Shown in pieces: positions 28,134-35,709 of a DNA stretch of 35,709 nucleotides. The translations under genes and the position numbers were made by a program. Numbering within the stretch: the stretch's first letter is position 1; each line of letters begins with the position of its first letter. The notes beneath the pieces were generated by a model. The model ran no database searches, was not told the DNA's origin, and worked only from the letters and a program-made list of their open reading frames with translations. The stretch comes from a virus: the IMG/VR virus record IMGVR_UViG_3300020438_000122, positions 1-35,709 of that record; one strand, given 5' to 3'.

Positions 28134-29312
28134 ATGAATATTACTCTAAAAAGAACTGACGAGCAAGTAGCCTTAGTTAAGGCCATGGCTTCCAAGAATC
28201 GCGAAACCGCATACGAAGCGCAAGCTGCCGTTGCCGAATTCATGGGACCAATCTTAGCTGAAGTTGTAAACAACGCGCCTGGCTTATCAGGCCTGTTCAC
28301 ATCCTTGAGCTTCGATCACGAAGACAATCCTTCGATCCCCTTGGATCTCTATTACGATGTTACCGACGAGGATTACATCACAATCTGGAGTCAAAATGTT
28401 CCTGGCGGCCTTCCAACCAACACGGTTCAGCCCACGCAAAGCGAGCTGAAGTTCACAACTTACAGGCTTGACAGTGCTGTTGAGTTCGACAAGAAGTACG
28501 CTCAGCGTTCGAGGCTCGATGTTGTTTCCAAGAGCATGACTCGTTTGGCTCAAGAGGTTCTCCTTAAACAGGAGCGCACCTCCGCCAACTTGATCATGGG
28601 ATCTCTTGCCAAGGCTAAGACCAACAGCAAGTCGCACATCTTGTCTAGCGCCGCTGATGGTGAGCTTGGTCTCGCTGACTTCAATAACCTTCTTGCTCAT
28701 GCAAAGCGCATTCACGCTTCGTGGGCTGGCGGAACACCTACTAGCCGCAGCAGAGGCGTAACAGATATTATCTGTTCTCCTGAGGTTGTTGCTGGCCTTC
28801 GCGCTCTTGCGTTTAATCCTGTTTATAAAAACAATAAAACTGGAGAAGCGACAGCCTATCCCGCTACCGACGAAATGCGTAGCGAGTTCTATAACGCCGC
28901 TGGTGTTCCTGACATCTACGGAATTTCGATTACGGAGCTTAATGAGATGGGCGTAGGCCAACGTTACAACAACGTGTTTGGGGCAATCCAAGGTCGGAAC
29001 TCTCGCTTCGACGAAGCTAAGGACGAAATCGTTCTTGGTATTGATCGTGGCTCCGAGTCTTTGATTCGCGGAGTTGCCGTTGACGCAGATTACGGTTCCG
29101 AGTTCCAACTTCTTGTTGACGATCAGTATAGCGTTCGTCAGTCCAAGATCGGATACTATGGAGCAATCGAAGAGGGCCGTATGGTTCTTGATGATCGCGC
29201 TCTTACAGGATTCGTTCTTTGTGGCGGAGCAACAGGCGTCACCGAATGGGACGGAAGCTGCGCGACTACCGTGGGCGAAAGTGGAAGTGCCGTGCCCACT
29301 CCGACGTATTGA
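28134..29312 (+). CDS. Major capsid protein
   Basis: 392 residues. Position, size, strongly biased codons and an adjacent strong terminator support it. The order of segments fits an HK97-fold capsid protein: N-arm helix (AYEAQAAVAEFMGPILAEVV), P-domain spine helix (LDVVSKSMTRLAQEVLLKQERTS), a DIICSPEVVAGLRAL strand-helix, and a C-terminal strand. Start ACC-ATG without SD, after a 39-nt AT-rich leader. Confidence 0.85.
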   Translation: MNITLKRTDEQVALVKAMASKNRETAYEAQAAVAEFMGPILAEVVNNAPGLSGLFTSLSFDHEDNPSIPLDLYYDVTDEDYITIWSQNVPGGLPTNTVQPTQSELKFTTYRLDSAVEFDKKYAQRSRLDVVSKSMTRLAQEVLLKQERTSANLIMGSLAKAKTNSKSHILSSAADGELGLADFNNLLAHAKRIHASWAGGTPTSRSRGVTDIICSPEVVAGLRALAFNPVYKNNKTGEATAYPATDEMRSEFYNAAGVPDIYGISITELNEMGVGQRYNNVFGAIQGRNSRFDEAKDEIVLGIDRGSESLIRGVAVDADYGSEFQLLVDDQYSVRQSKIGYYGAIEEGRMVLDDRALTGFVLCGGATGVTEWDGSCATTVGESGSAVPTPTY

Positions 29313-29334
29313 TTTTAATTTTCAACCTTCAACC

Positions 29335-29368
29335 AAAAAAATCCACTCATTCGAGTGGATTTTTTTTG
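29335..29368 (+). terminator. Strong intrinsic terminator after capsid gene
   Basis: ATCCACTC 29341-29348, loop ATTC, GAGTGGAT 29353-29360, flanked by A6 and T7, so the stem can extend to 14 bp; it could also work leftward. Confidence 0.95.
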
Positions 29369-29386
29369 TCACATATGTATTATATG

Positions 29387-29396
29387 GTGTATAAAG
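29387..29396 (+). promoter_or_regulatory. Putative late promoter motif
   Basis: GTGTATAAAG after the capsid terminator and before gene 29420, the place where a new transcript must begin. Confidence 0.5.
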
Positions 29397-29419
29397 TGTT
29401 AACTTAAACTATATTTATC

Positions 29420-29794
29420 ATGAGCAAAAAAGACCTTTCATTTAAACATGTAATCGACGGTAAGGCAGATTATGCTGATGGATTAGACAAAGACAAGCAG
29501 GACGCGAGGGATCTCGAGCAAATTCTGGGAGTAAGGGAGTTGAATCCATTTAAAACCGCAAACGCAGAGGATTTCGACAGAGAACTATCGGAGATGGGAC
29601 TTAACGATTTAAGAACTCTAGCGGTAAAGAGCGGGGTCTTCCCTTCTGGAAACAAGGCTACCCTTAAAAACAAGCTTCGCAGGGAGTTTAAGATAAGGGC
29701 TATGGGCGGAGTCAATAGGGCTCCGTATGATAGGGAAGATGTTTTCGGAGAAGACGCAAGGCAGAGATTAGAAGACTTAAATAAGGGCAAGTAA
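29420..29794 (+). CDS. Head-tail connector region protein with SAP-like motif
   Basis: 124 residues. Residues about 56-92 (SEMGLNDLRTLAVKSGVFPSGNKATLKNKL) have the helix-extended-helix pattern of SAP domains, which bind DNA. The rest is charged. Lies between the capsid and connector genes; its role in the virion is unknown. Overlaps the next gene by one base. Confidence 0.7.
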   Translation: MSKKDLSFKHVIDGKADYADGLDKDKQDARDLEQILGVRELNPFKTANAEDFDRELSEMGLNDLRTLAVKSGVFPSGNKATLKNKLRREFKIRAMGGVNRAPYDREDVFGEDARQRLEDLNKGK

Positions 29795-30360
29795 TGTATC
29801 TCGGCCAGATAGCCGATTATATTTGGGATAATGAAGTTAGCGAGGGCGCAATTTCTACTCCAGAGCTTATCGCAACAGAAAAGCAAAAAATTGCAGACTA
29901 TCTAGAGTTGAACGTCGGTACGCTTAATATGCTGATTAACTCTGAGTTTTGCGTGGCAACCGAAGAAACTACCATATCCCCTGGCGCAGGAGGCTGGAAA
30001 AACGGAGGAAAAACCAAATTAGTTTCTCCTGCATTAGATAAAGAAGAGAGCTCTATATTAATACAACTTTACCTTAGGGACTATTACAAGAAAAAAGCCA
30101 GAACCGTTCTTCAGGATTCGTCTTCCTCTGCTGAAAGTGAGGGAGCCCCTGGGCAAGTGTCCGATTGGACCGAATTGAGAGAGGGGGACTCTGTTATTAA
30201 AAGGGTTGCAACAGTTGCCTCTCCTGCGCAAAAAACAACTCAATCAAAATCCTTCCAAAGTCTTTCGGTGGACGCGGGAAATGAGCTAGCTTCTCTTGTT
30301 CAAAGATATAATTTATACCTTTCCAAACCAAGACAAATAATCTCCAAAGACGGAGGCTAG
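29794..30360 (+). CDS. Probable head-tail adaptor protein
   Basis: 188 residues, largely helical N-terminus (IADYLELNVGTLNMLINSEF) then a linker and helix-rich C-terminus. Position directly after the capsid fits a head-completion/adaptor protein; no motif settles it. Confidence 0.5.
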   Translation: MYLGQIADYIWDNEVSEGAISTPELIATEKQKIADYLELNVGTLNMLINSEFCVATEETTISPGAGGWKNGGKTKLVSPALDKEESSILIQLYLRDYYKKKARTVLQDSSSSAESEGAPGQVSDWTELREGDSVIKRVATVASPAQKTTQSKSFQSLSVDAGNELASLVQRYNLYLSKPRQIISKDGG

Positions 30361-30364
30361 TATT

Positions 30365-30835
30365 ATGGCAGACTTAATTCCAGCCGCAGATAAAGCAAAA
30401 TATGATGCGGTTTTTGATGATATCCACGACACTTTCGCTCGAACGATCTTCGTGTACAAGATATTTAATTCTAGGTTTATCGGAATAAATATGAATCAAA
30501 ATTACAACGGGCTTTATGATCAAGCGCTAGACAAGAATGAACTTGGCACTGCAAGCAGCATAAACGAGCAAGTTAGAAGGATAGAGACTAAAGCTAGAGT
30601 TCACTATATATCAAAACAAGGTGATTTCGAGGAAACAGCGACAGGACAACAAACCGCATTAAAGTTTCCAGTAGGCTCAATAAGGCTAAAGCTCAAGGCA
30701 GACGCCTTTCAATTAATTAAAGACGCCAAGGAGGTGGAGGTTGATGGAGAACTTTTTAACTTGGATACAGACTCGTCTAAGTCTGGATTGTTTGTAGTTA
30801 AGCATCATATTGTTTACTTAAAGAAGATCCAATGA
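30365..30835 (+). CDS. Probable head-closure/connector protein
   Basis: 156 residues, beta-rich C-terminal half (KFPVGSIRLKLKADAFQLI, KEVEVDGELFNLDTDSS, GLFVVKHHIVYLKKI), as in small head-closure or stopper proteins. Position supports the call; sequence alone does not prove it. Overlaps the next gene by 4 nt. Confidence 0.5.
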   Translation: MADLIPAADKAKYDAVFDDIHDTFARTIFVYKIFNSRFIGINMNQNYNGLYDQALDKNELGTASSINEQVRRIETKARVHYISKQGDFEETATGQQTALKFPVGSIRLKLKADAFQLIKDAKEVEVDGELFNLDTDSSKSGLFVVKHHIVYLKKIQ

Positions 30836-31428
30836 AAATAAATAAAAAAGGATTGGACGCTGAGCTTGGAGTGCAGTTTGCTCCCATTCTAAGAAGGAGA
30901 GTGCAGGCAAAGTTGATCAGGGCGGCAAGAGAGGTTGAGTCGATATTAATGAAGGAATTCGACGCACATCCAGTAACCAGGGAAATTAAAGAAGGTGCTG
31001 GCGCAAGTAATATAAGCGGAACTTTAGGCGGGTACGGCAATCTTTTTACATATATAGGCTTCAGCGATTCCGATAACCCAATAGAAATCGTTAGGGCCCT
31101 ACTGTCTAATTCCCTTAATGTGAAAATGCTTCCTCCGAGGGGCAAGCAAATGATTCAAGAGGCGATTATATCTCTTCCTACAAAAGCTGAAATAGAGGCT
31201 TCTACGCCCCTTCCTTGGGCTGCAGGAAGAAGCTGGGCTAAAGGTATAGAGGAGGGCATTTCTGGGTTGGGGCAATATTTAAACAAGCAGTCTGGAGATC
31301 ACGGAAGATCTGGCGGTGGAGTTCAATCTGATGAAAAGATTAGGTCATCTGGGTTTAGAAGTGTAGATTATTTATCTGGAATACTTGGAAACCTATCAAA
31401 AAACATACAAACTTCTTTTAAAAAATGA
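30832..31428 (+). CDS. Probable neck or tail-completion protein
   Basis: 198 residues, with MLPPRGKQMIQEAIISLPTK and the segment PLPWAAGRSWAKGIEEGISGLGQYL, which resembles a block I associate with neck/tail-completion proteins of marine phages. Basic N-terminus. Overlaps the protease gene by 4 nt. Confidence 0.5.
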   Translation: MKINKKGLDAELGVQFAPILRRRVQAKLIRAAREVESILMKEFDAHPVTREIKEGAGASNISGTLGGYGNLFTYIGFSDSDNPIEIVRALLSNSLNVKMLPPRGKQMIQEAIISLPTKAEIEASTPLPWAAGRSWAKGIEEGISGLGQYLNKQSGDHGRSGGGVQSDEKIRSSGFRSVDYLSGILGNLSKNIQTSFKK

Positions 31429-32750
31429 ATCAAGACCAAGAGAAAGAAATCATTGAGAGGTCTGGCATTAAGGATGGCATATTCGATCTAAAGAATGTGC
31501 AAAGCTTTTATCCTGGAACAAAAATAAAGAATGGGGTAGATACTGGGGAGCCCTGCATGGTTATAGGCGTAACAAAAAAAGAAAATATAGAAAATTTAGA
31601 AGGCAAAGATTTAATTCCAGGTGTTCTGGGTGGCAGCGTCAAGACAGACATCGTAGAGGAAAGTGAAATTTCAAGATATGGAGGGTGCGCGGGGAGCGAG
31701 ACTATCGGGACAAATTCCGTTCCATCTGGGCCGTGCGATGGGCATAATTATAAAAAATCTGGAGATCCCTTTATTAACGCACACGGAGGAATATCAATTG
31801 GCCCTAGCGACTCCCTTAGGTTATGGAGTGGAACGCTGGGCTTTATAGCTAGAGACAAGATAGACAAAAAACTAGTTGGAGTTTCAAATAATCATGTTCT
31901 TGGAGATTATGTTGATACTTTCTATTCTCCTCTTGGTTGCTATTTAGACGGAGAAGATGTTCTAGAGGCATTTAAGGTGGACAAAAACTTTAAGCCAATT
32001 ATTGAAAACATAATTCAAACTCCCAGCATTCCTGATGCGACTGGGGGCTCAGTGGTCTTGGGAAAAGTAAAAAGATCTATTCCTACGAAATGGGGAAGCG
32101 GCTGGCTTCCAGATAATACCGTTGATGCTGGAATAGTAGAGTTGAACGAATCAATACAACCAATGGTTGATTTAGCGGGACTCTCTGAGGACGCTCTTAC
32201 TATAGGGGAGGCGAAAATAGGGGCAAGAGTGAGTAAGAGCGGGAGAACTACTGGAGTGACGGGAGTGTCCGACGAGGTTTCCAATCCTACGACAATCGTG
32301 AGCACAAATTATACTGTTGCAATTGGCTCAGGCTGCGGTGACGGGTTGAAAACTAAGTTTTCGAATTGTATAAAATTCAATTGGAACGCGGAAATGGGCA
32401 ATAATTGGGAGTTTTTCTCGTACGCTGGAGATTCTGGCTCGGCAATAATGATGGATGATTCTGGGCAAAAAAAATTAATTGGGCTGCTTTTTGCGGGAAC
32501 GCACTTCTCTAACTCCAACAATATGCCGAATCCGCCTTACGGAACTGGAGTTGCCTGCAAGATAGACAGCGTCTTCAATGCTCTCAATATAGAGCCTTGG
32601 AACGGAAGGGTTGTTTGTGCAAATGATTCTAATTTCATAAAGATTAATGGATCATGTTACAAGAGCTCTAGGGCCGAAAAGCCAATCCAGCAAGTGACCC
32701 ATACGGAGCACGCTGGCCACGCCACCGAGGAGCAATGCCTAAATAATTAA
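31425..32750 (+). CDS. Trypsin-like serine protease in the connector cluster
   Basis: 441 residues. Complete chymotrypsin-type triad: His157 in VGVSNNHVLG, Asp234 in NTVDAGIVEL, Ser337 in YAGDSGSAIM. A KSGRTTGVTG motif (271-280) is typical of bacterial trypsin-like peptidases of the Nal1-like group. The first 110 residues are a separate N-terminal region with Cys-containing loops. No signal peptide. It lies between neck and tail-tube genes, where a virion- or maturation-associated role is likely; the usual prohead protease is already supplied by 25720. Confidence 0.9.
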   Translation: MNQDQEKEIIERSGIKDGIFDLKNVQSFYPGTKIKNGVDTGEPCMVIGVTKKENIENLEGKDLIPGVLGGSVKTDIVEESEISRYGGCAGSETIGTNSVPSGPCDGHNYKKSGDPFINAHGGISIGPSDSLRLWSGTLGFIARDKIDKKLVGVSNNHVLGDYVDTFYSPLGCYLDGEDVLEAFKVDKNFKPIIENIIQTPSIPDATGGSVVLGKVKRSIPTKWGSGWLPDNTVDAGIVELNESIQPMVDLAGLSEDALTIGEAKIGARVSKSGRTTGVTGVSDEVSNPTTIVSTNYTVAIGSGCGDGLKTKFSNCIKFNWNAEMGNNWEFFSYAGDSGSAIMMDDSGQKKLIGLLFAGTHFSNSNNMPNPPYGTGVACKIDSVFNALNIEPWNGRVVCANDSNFIKINGSCYKSSRAEKPIQQVTHTEHAGHATEEQCLNN

Positions 32751-32823
32751 AAAACATTTCACATTTTTTGATTTGTGCTGTATTAACTATTAACCTTGAC
32801 TATAAACCTAAATTTAAAATACC

Positions 32824-34155
32824 ATGGCTAGAAACAGAATTATATATCAATCACAGGCACTTTACGTTGGAGACCTCACCACTACTTCCACGGCGACAAA
32901 CAACGACGAGCTTCACAGAGTGCAGGACATCAGTTTTAACGTTGACATTCCTCGCGTAGACATTACTGAGTTCGGTCAGTTGTCTTCTATTGGTCGAGAA
33001 ATCACCGAGCCGCCTACAGTGTCTCTTGATTTCAGTTATTATTTACATAATGGCTTGAACGAAAGCAACCTTGGTTTTAAGATTAACGGAACCAAGTCTA
33101 ACGCAAGACAAGCCGCTGCCGAGACGACGCTCGAATCAGCAATCAAAGATATTATCGATACGAGCCAAAACAAGGATGAGTTTAATTACTATATTCTTAC
33201 CAAGCCAGAAGGCCAGGACGCTCACGAAGATACTAATGCCAATGACGACGGGCTTGTCGCTATTGGCAACGGCTTTATCACCTCTTTAAGTATCGAAGGC
33301 GCAGTTGGAGATTATCCTACCGCTTCCGTTTCTGTAGAAGCGGCTAACATCACGTTTGGTGACGCGGTTTCTGGGGGTACTGGAACTCAAGTAAAGAATC
33401 CTGCTATTGTTCCTAGCACAGGCCTCAAGGTAAACGCTAACGCTATCGCCCTTCCGAAATCCACTAGCGGACTTGGAACAGGTGCCGATTCCACCGAAGA
33501 TCTTATTGGAATCACCGCTCTTCGCGCTGGCGACGTTTCGGTTCAATTCTTCTCGCCCGATGAGCTCACGGACGTTCTACAAACTGCTGGAGAGCACAGT
33601 GCCGACAAGAAGCTCAAGATGGGTGGAGCAGCCCTTCCTTCGAATGAAACCGATGGCAGCGGAGAGTTGACATCCATGCACATTCAGAATTTCTCTGTTG
33701 AGCTTCCGTTGTCGAGAACACCCCTCAACAGGGTGGGAAGCTTCTTCCCGTTCTCTCGTGAAATCGACTTTCCGATTACTGGATCGTTTTCTATCAGCGC
33801 TAATGTAGCAGATTTCCAAGCTGGAGATCTTTACGACATTGTTTGTGGAGACGACAAGAAGTACGCCGTTATCACCATGAAGAACAAGTGTTCTACCAAT
33901 CTTGGCGATGGCGCAGTTGAATATCAAATTGTAATCAAAGGCGCAACTCTTGATAGTCAAAACTTTAGTCACGGAATTGGAGATCAACAAAGCGTTGATT
34001 TGACGTTCTCGGTTCCTTTGGGAGCAAACCAATCGAGCGGAGACGGAATTTTCCTTCTTGGATCCACCAGCGGCGACGTTTCTAGTGTCGATACAGGAGC
34101 TGTTGCTGATCCTGTTCCAACCTCGACTGGTACTACCGCTAACCAAGAGTGGTAA
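32824..34155 (+). CDS. Probable tail-tube (major tail) protein
   Basis: 443 residues, long for the family. N-terminal strands (IIYQSQALYVGDLTTTSTA, VQDISFNVDIPRVDITEFGQ), repeated TVSLDFSYYLHNG-like and SFSISANVADFQAGDL segments and a C-terminal QIVIKGATLDSQNFSH strand fit a beta-barrel tube protein with an inserted domain. Highly biased codons and its own terminator point to abundant product. Start ACC-ATG-GCT, no SD. The virion morphology is not proven here; no tail sheath is visible in the window. Confidence 0.65.
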   Translation: MARNRIIYQSQALYVGDLTTTSTATNNDELHRVQDISFNVDIPRVDITEFGQLSSIGREITEPPTVSLDFSYYLHNGLNESNLGFKINGTKSNARQAAAETTLESAIKDIIDTSQNKDEFNYYILTKPEGQDAHEDTNANDDGLVAIGNGFITSLSIEGAVGDYPTASVSVEAANITFGDAVSGGTGTQVKNPAIVPSTGLKVNANAIALPKSTSGLGTGADSTEDLIGITALRAGDVSVQFFSPDELTDVLQTAGEHSADKKLKMGGAALPSNETDGSGELTSMHIQNFSVELPLSRTPLNRVGSFFPFSREIDFPITGSFSISANVADFQAGDLYDIVCGDDKKYAVITMKNKCSTNLGDGAVEYQIVIKGATLDSQNFSHGIGDQQSVDLTFSVPLGANQSSGDGIFLLGSTSGDVSSVDTGAVADPVPTSTGTTANQEW

Positions 34156-34190
34156 TTTAAACCTTTCACCCCGAGCAAAACCCCGCAAGA

Positions 34191-34220
34191 CCCTCCGATG
34201 TTTCACATCGGGGGGTTTTT
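34191..34220 (+). terminator. Strong intrinsic terminator after tail-tube gene
   Basis: 11-bp stem CCCTCCGATGT / ACATCGGGGGG with loop TTC and one U-G pair, followed by T5. Confidence 0.95.
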
Positions 34221-34237
34221 GTGTATATACATATAAG
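34221..34237 (+). promoter_or_regulatory. Putative late promoter motif
   Basis: GTGTATATACATATAAG immediately after the tail-tube terminator and before gene 34255. Confidence 0.5.
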
Positions 34238-34254
34238 GTACAAGGTAAAAAATT

Positions 34255-34563
34255 ATGTCTAAAGGTTTAAATGCAAATGATTTATTGCGCTTTCAAGTGC
34301 GCAGAAACGTAACTGGTTTATACAAGTCTTTCTTGATATTAATAGAAGACTTAGAAAGAGACCAAGAGCTACAATTCTCTAAACTCAAGGAGTCCATGCC
34401 CGAATACAAGGCTTTGTTGGATCAGGCCGAATTTCTAGATTCTGGCAAAAGCAATTACATTAGAAAAAAAATTCTTGATGCTGGAAATGGGGCGATACGC
34501 GAGATTATTTCAGAATTAGAAAATTATGATGTAAATTTTTCGGAAAATGGATATAATCAGTAA
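34255..34563 (+). CDS. Small helical tail-region protein
   Basis: 102 residues, MSKGLNANDLLRFQVRRNVT..., helical throughout. Sits between the tail-tube and a 332-residue charged protein, where tail-assembly chaperones are common. Its upstream sequence ACAAGGTAAAA is also repeated before the next gene. Confidence 0.6.
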   Translation: MSKGLNANDLLRFQVRRNVTGLYKSFLILIEDLERDQELQFSKLKESMPEYKALLDQAEFLDSGKSNYIRKKILDAGNGAIREIISELENYDVNFSENGYNQ

Positions 34564-34583
34564 CAAGGTACAAGGTAAAAGCT

Positions 34584-35582
34584 ATGAGTAAAAAAACAAA
34601 AGATACTGAAGTTGACGCTTCAACAAAAACTAATACAAATAAAGAGAAGGTAGAGAAGAAGATGCTTTATTGCTTCGATGCTACAGTAGCTTCCACTTCT
34701 GAAAAAGAGGTTGAGGTAGAGAAGGAGGTTGAGGTAGAAAAAGACGTAGAGGTTAAGCGGCGAAGAAAGAACAAGGAAACTGGCAAAATGGAAAACGTTG
34801 CGGTAATTGAGAAGCGCAAGGTTAAACAAAAGAAGCTAACAAAAGAGACGAGAGAGGTTACGGAGGAAAAACCTTACAGAATTTTAATTAAAAAACCCAC
34901 CCGAACTCAACTGGAAGACGGGGACATGTTTTACAGTATTCAGCTGAATAGGTTTATAAAGCAGGGTTTAATGACCAAGGCTATGCTGTCCAAGCAATAT
35001 AGTGACCTGGGCGGAACATTTACGAAAGAACAGCAAGAGTATTACGGAGAAATATACGCAAAGTATTACCAGAAGCTTACGCAAGTCCAAAGATTCTCTG
35101 TAAAAACTGAAGATGAGCTCACCGACTCTCAAAAGTCAAGACTTGAGGAGTCTATGGGGGAGCTAGCTATACTAAGAAAACAGATTACGGAATACGAGTC
35201 TTCTCAAAGCATGCTTTTTGAGCATACGGCAGACGTTAAAGCGAGAAATAAAACCATAATGTGGTATATCGTCAATCTTTGTCATTTTATTGAAGGGGAG
35301 GACGATGATTTCGAAGTCGAGCCTTTCTTTGATGGAGCCAACTATGATCAAAAATATGATTCTTATAGGATCATGGAAGAAGACGAAGATCCTCTTTACA
35401 TTAAGGCGATAGATAAGATAAGTTCTATTGTAACTATATGGTATATGAGCGGGGTTCAAAACGCAAAAGATATTGATGAATATCTTGACGACATTGACCA
35501 GCACATAGAGGAAGAGCTTGATGAAGAGGAAGAACTTGGAGAGGATGAAGATTCCTCGACAGAGCTTCTGGAAGAGGTTTAA
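34584..35582 (+). CDS. Charged tail-assembly-like protein
   Basis: 332 residues. N-terminal region has tandem EVEVEKEVEVEKDVEV repeats (about 40-57, encoded by a short DNA repeat), a conserved-looking middle (FYSIQLNRFIKQGLMTKAML) and a very acidic tail. Position suggests a tail-assembly chaperone or tail scaffold. The -1 frame is open only from 35549 and leads into the next ORF, but no convincing slippery site is visible. Confidence 0.6.
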   Translation: MSKKTKDTEVDASTKTNTNKEKVEKKMLYCFDATVASTSEKEVEVEKEVEVEKDVEVKRRRKNKETGKMENVAVIEKRKVKQKKLTKETREVTEEKPYRILIKKPTRTQLEDGDMFYSIQLNRFIKQGLMTKAMLSKQYSDLGGTFTKEQQEYYGEIYAKYYQKLTQVQRFSVKTEDELTDSQKSRLEESMGELAILRKQITEYESSQSMLFEHTADVKARNKTIMWYIVNLCHFIEGEDDDFEVEPFFDGANYDQKYDSYRIMEEDEDPLYIKAIDKISSIVTIWYMSGVQNAKDIDEYLDDIDQHIEEELDEEEELGEDEDSSTELLEEV

Positions 35583-35590
35583 GGCAAGCC

Positions 35591-35709
35591 ATGAATAATG
35601 GGGAGGATAAGGAATTATCCAGAGCCTATTTAGATATACTTAATGGATACTCGAAAATTAAATACGAGGGCCAATTTATATATATTAAGCATGCTGGAAT
35701 TTTAGATGA
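35591..35709 (+). CDS. Partial gene, continues past window end
   Basis: MNNGEDKELSRAYLDILNGY... open to the end of the window. Not recognised; starts 8 nt after the previous stop, with AAGG before it. Confidence 0.55.
   Translation, partial: MNNGEDKELSRAYLDILNGYSKIKYEGQFIYIKHAGILD

Noticed and set aside
28287-29108. Long leftward frame opposite the capsid gene (also 33577-34206 and 26629-27126)
   Set aside because: Long antisense frames arise from biased codon use in highly expressed genes; no leftward promoter or start signal fits.
35549-35600. -1 frameshift joining 34584-35582 to the last ORF, as in tail-assembly chaperones
   Set aside because: The -1 frame is open over the last 33 bases, but no X-XXY-YYZ slippery heptamer is visible there; the next ORF has its own ATG.

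Overview
The window is part of the genome of a tailed double-stranded DNA phage. A large terminase, portal, prohead protease/scaffold, major capsid protein, head-tail connector genes and a probable tail-tube gene lie in the usual order in the right two thirds. No integrase, ribosomal or host housekeeping gene is visible. The host cannot be named from the sequence. Early promoters are ordinary sigma70-type (TTGACA, 17 nt, TATAAT-like). Many genes start without a Shine-Dalgarno (SD) sequence, but one gene (1859) has a textbook AAGGAGGT, so the host ribosome probably has a normal anti-SD. An Hc1/histone H1-like gene is a weak hint of a Bacteroidetes/Verrucomicrobia/Chlamydiae-type host.

Left third (1-11.5 kb), probable early region. 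About 35 very small genes lie in two convergent arms: 42-5142 rightward and 5213-11389 leftward. I count 26 near-identical promoters. In 21 of them the start codon falls where the +1 base should be, so these mRNAs should be leaderless. Most of these genes begin with the same nucleotides, ATGATTAAGA, giving unrelated proteins the shared N-terminus MIK. About twelve copies of a ~70-bp palindromic repeat (hairpin, G-rich core, hairpin) punctuate both arms at the 3' ends of gene groups and often supply the last gene's stop codon. One promoter of the same class drives no ORF. It drives a ~375-nt noncoding unit (about 760-1137) with a tRNA-like domain carrying an enlarged anticodon region, followed by several strong stems.

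Junction (11.4-13.7 kb): a noncoding stretch with C8 and G-rich runs, small rightward genes, a leftward PhoH-like ATPase, a membrane protein and a zinc-ribbon protein.

Right part (13.7-35.7 kb), probable late region, all rightward and mostly coupled by ATGA overlaps. It opens with an ECF-like sigma factor that probably serves the late promoters; a motif GTGTATAWA without a -35 box recurs before five late genes. A DNA-repair pair follows (ERCC4-family nuclease and Holliday-junction-resolvase-like enzyme). Interleaved with packaging genes is a glycan-modification set: sulfotransferase, two methyltransferases, a UDP-sugar epimerase-like enzyme, a plant-like GDP-mannose 3,5-epimerase and a glycosyltransferase. 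Then come portal, Hc1-like protein, protease-scaffold, decoration protein, capsid protein, connector proteins, a trypsin-like protease with an intact catalytic triad, the tail-tube candidate and probable tail-assembly proteins. Strong intrinsic terminators follow the capsid and tail-tube genes.
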